Program-made: the position numbers and the translations under genes | In this document: piece after piece, positions 59,501 through 64,000 of the stretch | Position numbering within the stretch: the first letter of the stretch is position 1 | Layout of the letters: every line of letters begins with the position of its first letter | The notes under the pieces: generated by a model | Databases searched by the model: none | Told to the model about the DNA's origin: nothing | The model's input: only the letters and a program-made list of their open reading frames with translations | Source: Drosophila miranda | Taxonomy: Eukaryota; Arthropoda; Insecta; Diptera; Drosophilidae | Direction: 5' to 3' | DNA length: 64,000 bases | Assembly (NCBI RefSeq): GCF_003369915.1 | Contig: NW_022881603.1 | Location: forward strand, 28,889,522-28,953,521

Positions 59501-59580
59501 AGCTATGGCGTTTTGTCTCAGAGAACGATGATATATTATCATCTGGGACAGATGAAGATGAGCAGGAGGGCCGAATGTAA
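56524..59580 (+). CDS. Pol of the Ty3 element
   Basis: An open frame of 1,018 codons directly follows the gag stop in the same frame, without an own early ATG. Numbering from the TTG at 56536, it has an aspartic protease (DTGSD at 21-25), RT with YMDD at 323-326, RNase H with HTDAS near 470, and an HHCC zinc region about 657-695. Integrase D725, D784 and E820 follow, with 35 residues between the last two. No internal stop is seen. The end is an acidic stretch that runs into the 3' LTR. Pol must come from readthrough of the gag stop or from another start. Confidence 0.9.
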   Translation, partial: VRVILDRSRMKKIQINGIVVDCLVDTGSDVTIIKESIVKTMKNVKLLKCTTMLRGLGQISTKPVGYFNAEVTVDKLQTTQKFLVVPSSQIYFDALLGDDFIKKFRFVADMCTDPVPTDEHALIYNVTEESSFVAPPQYRKDVEQMIRNSYQMPTEVAKQSPIQLKIVPDGVIKPFHHSPSRLLTDEASAVKKQVEEWIEQGIVRKSASNVASRVVVVKKKDGTLRVCVDYRKLNSMVLLDCFPVPIMEEVLEKLQSAKWFTIMDLENGFFHVPMEEQSKSYTAFVTKEGLFEFNKAPFGFKNSPAAFIRFVSYIFQELINFDIMQLYMDDIIVYAASPEVCMRKTKLVLETAAQFGLKIKWKKCSFMQPRISFLGHIIEDGRIWPGKEKTAAVSRFATPKDIKAVQAFLGLTGFFRKFIPGYAQVARPLTNLLRKEAAVNIGEAEQQSLQTLKNLLVIAPVLHLYSREAPTELHTDASKEGFGAVLLQQSDGNFHPIYYWSKKTTQAESKRHSYYLEVKAAYLALKKFRHYLLGIKFDLATDCAAFKQTTTKVDIPREVSQWILYMEDFTFKAVHRPGDRMRHVDCLSRFPQTCMFVTTELTARIKKAQQDDDFIKATVELLKQHPYQDYKLKGGLLFKSVNGNDVLVVPRRMEREIIQGSHEVGHFSTAKTMHSVQQQYWIPHLERKVNKLITNCISCIIFSKKLGKQEGYLHCIDKGDTPLYTLHVDHLGPMDATAKQYKYIFAVVDAFSKFVWLFPTKSTGHEEVVKRLRDWSFVFGFPKRIVSDRGAAFTSNAFSEFLNENKVEHVCTTTGVARGNGQIERVNRSILGIIAKLSAQESTKWYKHVPQVQMAINSHVHSTLKSSPFEVMFGTKMHRQAESRLLEVLNEELVTQFNNERQELRDQAKQNIEKAQEVYKRYYDKKRRPEHGYRLGDMVAIKRTQFVAGRKLASEYLGPYEVTKVKRNGRYDVRKVAQVEGPNITATSSDNMKLWRFVSENDDILSSGTDEDEQEGRM

Positions 59581-59862
59581 AGGACAGTGTATCAAGCAGT
59601 TAGCACTATCCCATCTAAATTAACATTTGAAATTAAGATACCATCGATAAGACCTAACCGATATAACCAGACTTAACCGATGTTTAAAAGACCTAACCGA
59701 TAAGGGGTTATCGATACGGGAGTCGGTTGTTGGAAGGAGAAGCAGAAAGTTGAACAAAAAGTCGGAAGAACAGACTCATTAATTGCACATCTTAAATCAT
59801 ACACTTTGTACTCTTTTTCGAAAAACACTATTAATAAACGATACATTATTATTAATCTTACA
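59576..59862 (+). repeat. 3' LTR of the Ty3 element
   Basis: A 287-bp repeat that starts inside the end of pol: the pol stop TAA at 59578-59580 uses its first bases. Confidence 0.92.
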
Positions 59863-60751
59863 TATATATATTCTTGATCAGCATCAATAGCCGAGTCGAT
59901 TGAGCCATGTCTGTCTGTCCGTCCGTCCGTCTGTCCGTCCCTTTCAGCGCCTAGTGCTCAAAGACTATAAGAGCTAGAGCAACGATGTTTTGTATCCAGA
60001 CTTCTGTGATATGTCACTGCTACAAAAATATTTCAAAACTTCGCCCCGCCCACTTCCGCCACCACAAGGACGAAAATCTGTGGCATCCACATTTTTAAAG
60101 ATACGATAAAACCAAAAACGCAGAATCGTAGAGGATGACTATATGTTTTAGAATGTAAGATCTCAACCAGATCGTATAATTATTATAGCCAGAATCAAGA
60201 AAACAATTTCATTCTTTCTCGCTCTGTCTCTCTCTAACACACAGGTTTCATGGTCGGTTTTGCCAATTGCAAAATATGAGTTCAAGGATCTCAGAACCTA
60301 TAAGAGCCAGAGCAACCAAATTTGGTATCCACACTCCTGTGATATCGGACCTTGACCGCTTCGTGTCCAAATTTCGCCACACCCCCTTCCGCCCCCGCAA
60401 AGGACGAAAATCTGGGGCATCCACAAATCTCAGTGACTATTAAGGCTAGAGTAACCAAATTTGGTATCCGCACTTCTGTTAGATCTCACTATAAAACGTA
60501 TATCTCAGAATTTCGCCACACCCCCTTCCGCCCCCACAAAGGACGAAAATCTGTTACATCCACAATATTGCACATTCGAGAATTCGACCGACGTCACGCT
60601 CAGACTGATTTTCTGTCTCTCTCGCACGCACTCTTTGTCGTGTCGTTTAATATTAGCAGCGTCTGCCGGAGGAGAGCCAGACTGACTTAGTATCGGGTAT
60701 AACCGTAGAGTTGCGGTGTCCGCATCAACTCACAACGTTCCCCCTCGTTTT

Positions 60752-61098
60752 GATTAGAATTTTGCAGCTAATCGGACCGTTGCCGTGGTTTAAAGTCCAA
60801 AATAAAGCAGTCCCAACGGATCAAGAAACACAAAAGCGAACGGAGACTCAAGTGTGTATACCAAAAAGTGCGTATGCCAAGCCGCCCAAAACCGCGAGTG
60901 TGTATACCCAAAAGTGTGTATACCAAGGCATAGAAAATCGCGAGTGTGTGTGTGTAAATAGCAACTCGGAGGGATACTTAAAAGAAAACGAAAAAAAACA
61001 AAATAAAGACACGGACAACAGTATTGTCGTCGTAGTGCTTTGTGCATGAGACGATCGACAGTTACAAATTTTGCACTGTGGGACAATAAGTATAAAAA
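60752..61098. other. leader of a copia-type element, no LTR seen
   Basis: Repeated GTGTGTATACC/AAAAGTG motifs fill the space between DINE-1 copy F and the gag start. No TG...CA repeat or primer site could be identified, so the element may be truncated at its 5' end. Confidence 0.4.
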
Positions 61099-64000
61099 AT
61101 GAGTGGAAATATGAATTTCAATATTGAGAAACTGGACGAAAACAATTATAGCACATGGGAAGTTTTGATGAGAAGTGCTCTCATACAAAATGATTTGTGG
61201 CCAATCGTCAGTGGTAAAATTGAGCTTAGTGAAAGTGCAACAAATGAGCAACGTGCAGCTTTTGAACTAAAGGATCAAAAGGCGTTGGCGTCAATTTTAC
61301 TTTGTGTTAAATCGACCCAACTAAACAATATTAAAAATTGTGTATCGTCTTCACAGGCATGGCAAAAGCTAAATAAAATTCACAGGCCAAGCGGACCAGC
61401 AAGGGTAGTGCTTTTAATTAAACAATTGTTGACGTTAAAAATGTCGGATGGTATAAGTGCACAGGAATATTTGCGGAAATTCCAGGTGGTACACGAGGCT
61501 TTAGCAGAGGTCAACATAAAGGTTGATGAAAAGATCTTATCAGTTGTGTTGCTAAATGGTTTGCCTAAATCGTATGAAAGTTTTGTTGTTGCGATTGAGA
61601 CGCGAGATGATTTGCCGAGCTTGAGCATGCTAAAAATAAACATTTCTGAAGAAGCGAATAGGCAGGAAGATAGCATTAGCAAGGAAATTACAAGTAGCGC
61701 GGAACTACACGTCAGTTATGACAACAAAAATTTTAAGAAAAACTTTAAGAAGGGCAAAGTGTTTTAAGTGCGGAAAGGAAGGGCATTTTAAATCGGAATG
61801 CCGTGCTAAAAGCAAGCAGGAAGGAGCAAACAACAAGGGCGCAAACAGTAAAAGCGGGGAAAGATTGGGTACAATGCTTTGCGTAACCGAATATGCCAAA
61901 GTGGAACCAGAAAAATATGTACCAATCCTAAATTTAGCTAAGCCAAATGACCAGATGTTAAATGCATGGTGCATAGACAGTGGCGCAACGGCGCATCTAT
62001 GTTGTGACAAGGAACGCTTTGTGTCGTTCACGGAAGATAATCAAAAAGTATTTTTAGCCGGCGGTAAATCACTTATTGCTGAAGGGCATAGAACTGTTCA
62101 AGTAAAGTTCGGTGATAGATCCGTTACGCTGGAAAATGTTATCTTGGTACCAGATTTGCAGTACAATTTTATAACGGTCACAAAACTATTAAAACATGGA
62201 AAAACGGAAAAATAGTTATAAAGGCACATCTGGAAAATGGATTGTTTATGGTTCAGGACAATCAGGAAAAGTGTATGAACATTGTAAATGTTGAGGCAGA
62301 TGCATTCAAATGGCACAATAGGTTCGGCCATGTACATTTTGACGCATTAAAGGAAATGGTTAACAAGGAGATGGTAATAGGTCTCAAGGGCATATACAAG
62401 CCAAAACAAGTGTGTGCAACATGCAGCACAAACAGGTCAAAGGGCGTTCTAGACTTAATACATACTGATGTATGCGGTCCAATGCAAAAGCAGTCAATGG
62501 GAGGCAATCGATATTTCACCACATTTATTGATGATTGTTCAAGATATGTATCAGTAAGTTTCCTAAAAACCAAAGATCAGGTTTTCGAGGCTTTTAAAGA
62601 ATTTAAAAGTCCAGTTGAGTGCCAAACTGGGAGAAAAGTCAAGGTTTTACGAAGCGACAATGGCCGAGAATACATATCAAACGTTTTTGATAATTACCTA
62701 AACCAAAATGGAATAAAGCGAAACTTAACAGTGCCATATACACCTCAACAAAACGGAGTTGCAGAAAGGGCCAACAGAACATTGGTAGAAATGGCAAGAA
62801 GTATGCTGCTGCATGCTGGGTTAAGTGAATGCTATTGGGCAGAAGCGATTCGAACTGCAACGTAATTGCGAAATAGAGTGGCAAGCAGCTGCTTGAGCGG
62901 GGTGACACCTTTTGAAATATGGACAGGTAGAAAGCCAGTGGTATCGCATTTAAGAGTTTTTGGCTCAGTAGCGATAGCTCTAGATAAAACAAAGAAATCA
63001 AAGTTCGCACAGAAAGGCTTAGAGTATATAATGGTGGGCTACTCGGATACGGCCAAAGCATACCGTTTGGTCAGTAAAGAAACCAGGAAACTCGTAGAGA
63101 GTAGGGATGTCATTTTTGTAGAACCTGAAGGGGGCAAACTAGATGCATCATGTTCCAATGACATGGCATCAATTGAGGTTCAACAAAACCAGGACTCTGA
63201 ACCCGAAATGGATAACGAGCGATTTAAAGATCCAGAAAATGAGCCAGAAAATCAGGAAGAGATTAGGTCTAGTAATAACATTCTTGTAATTCCAGAACCA
63301 ATAAGAGGACCAGGACGCCCAACCATAGTACGGACGGGCAAACTAGGACGACCAAGGAAGCAGTATCATATGCTCAATGCGATACTGGCAGCAGACGTAC
63401 AAGTTCCACAAAACTACGCACAAGCTGAACGGTCTACTGAAGGCGAGATATGGAAAGCATCAATGAAGGACGAGTACGAATCTCTCGTGAAGAACGGCAC
63501 GTGGTCGCTTACTAAATTGCCTAGCGGGAAAAAGTCCATTGGATGCAGATGGGTTTATGCAGTTAAGTCCAATCCGGATGGAAGCGTGAACAGGCTCAAA
63601 TCACGTCTGGTGGCGAAAGGTTGTAGCCAACGCTACGGGATCGACTACAAGGAAACATTTGCACCAGTTGTACGCCACGCAACTATCAGGTTGATAATTG
63701 CACTTGCAGTCGAACATGGTCTCCACCTACATCAAATGGATGTTGTCACGGCGTATCTCAACGGCGAATTGGAAGATGAGGTTTTTATGAGACAACCTGA
63801 GGGCTTCATCAGCGAAGTTCACCCAAATCACGTTTTGAGGCTTCACAAAAGTATATATGGCCTAAAACAATCAGGAAGAGTGTGGAAATCTACGTTGGAT
63901 GCAACGCTGAGACGCATTGGTTTTATACCGACTGTCAACGAACCCTGTCTGTATTGTAAGCCAGGTAAAAATATGTGTCTGATAGCTGTCTACGTAGATG
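61099..64000 (+). pseudogene. Ty1/copia element, broken, continues past window
   Basis: The gag (61099-61767) begins with the copia-type NYSTWEVLMRSAL motif. A frame change near 61745 precedes the knuckle CFKCGKEGHFKSEC. The protease is WCIDSGATAHL. After another frame change near 62200, integrase shows HNRFGHVHFDAL, CATC, TDVCGPM, RSDNGREY and QQNGVAERANR. A TAA at 62863-62865 stops it, although the same frame continues openly to the window end with the RT (CRWVYAVKSN, MDVVTAYLNGEL, IYGLKQSGR). The sequence ends at AVYVD, just before the second catalytic Asp of RT. Confidence 0.9.

Larger units (their letters stand above)
54956..59862 (+). mobile_element. Ty3/gypsy retrotransposon, nearly intact
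   Basis: Its 287-bp LTRs (TGTAAAGGAC...CTTACA) differ at three seen positions. A 4-bp TATA target duplication lies at 54952-54955 and 59863-59866, inside DINE-1 copy F. It carries gag, then pol with protease, RT, RNase H and integrase, and no env. It is the best-preserved element of the window. Confidence 0.95.
54852..60751 (-). mobile_element. DINE-1/Helentron-like element, copy F, split by a Ty3 element
   Basis: Part one is 54852-54955 and part two 59867-60751. Joined at TATA they form a copy in the same orientation as copy A, with a deletion near 60585 that removes the second inner block start. The tetranucleotide tract lies at 59907-59940 and the GA-rich block at about 60220. Confidence 0.9.

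Overview
The window looks like Drosophila chromosomal DNA, most likely from the obscura group. The spliced genes recognised are a SENP8/Den1-type deneddylase, a fatty-acid-amide-hydrolase-like amidase, an NCB5OR-type cytochrome b5 reductase, SdhA, crammer (cer) and adducin (hts). From memory, hts, SdhA and tRNA-Val genes lie together around 56D of D. melanogaster 2R (Muller element C). About half of the window is transposable elements, including six copies of a DINE-1/Helentron-like repeat.

Layout: 0-1.5 kb small membrane ORF and Den1 (+). 2.3-4.0 kb amidase (-), with a frameshifting deletion. 6.4-11.4 kb cytochrome b5 reductase (+), broken many times and split by a 3.45-kb BEL/Pao-like element flanked by 5-bp target duplications. 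12.0-14.2 kb SdhA (-), intact apart from an unresolved first exon. 15.9-16.2 kb crammer (-), intact. 18.2-31.5 kb hts (-), with exons for the adducin head and neck, a short-isoform end, a very long ring-canal-type exon, an extra terminal exon and the MARCKS-type tail; several carry stops or frameshifts. 35-37.4 kb tRNA-Ser, tRNA-Val, a decayed PIF/Harbinger-like transposase gene and a tRNA-Val copy without a complete anticodon arm. 38.1-45.5 kb a decayed full-length BEL/Pao element with a Tc1-like element inside its 3' LTR. 47-54 kb three DINE-1 copies, a 540-bp CT microsatellite and a 36-bp tandem repeat. 54.5-60.8 kb a copia-like relic, then a DINE-1 copy split by a nearly intact Ty3/gypsy element. 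61 kb to the end, a broken Ty1/copia element that runs off the window.

Intact genes (Den1, SdhA, cer) lie between genes with many independent lesions (cytochrome b5 reductase, amidase, hts), in a TE-rich setting with young insertions. That mixture is what a non-recombining, degenerating chromosome would show. The neo-Y of D. miranda, derived from Muller C, fits best. This identification is inference; a poor assembly could explain single one-base indels, but not the retroelement insertion, the nonsense codons and the loss of a heme ligand together.

I did not find a convincing new molecular system. The observations most worth checking are the roughly 530-codon open frame beyond the stop in the long hts exon, the same-frame gag/pol stop in the Ty3 element, the gag-protease-only BEL element with a coiled-coil tail, the zinc-knuckle ORF in the env position of the second BEL element, and the anticodon-arm-deleted tRNA-Val.
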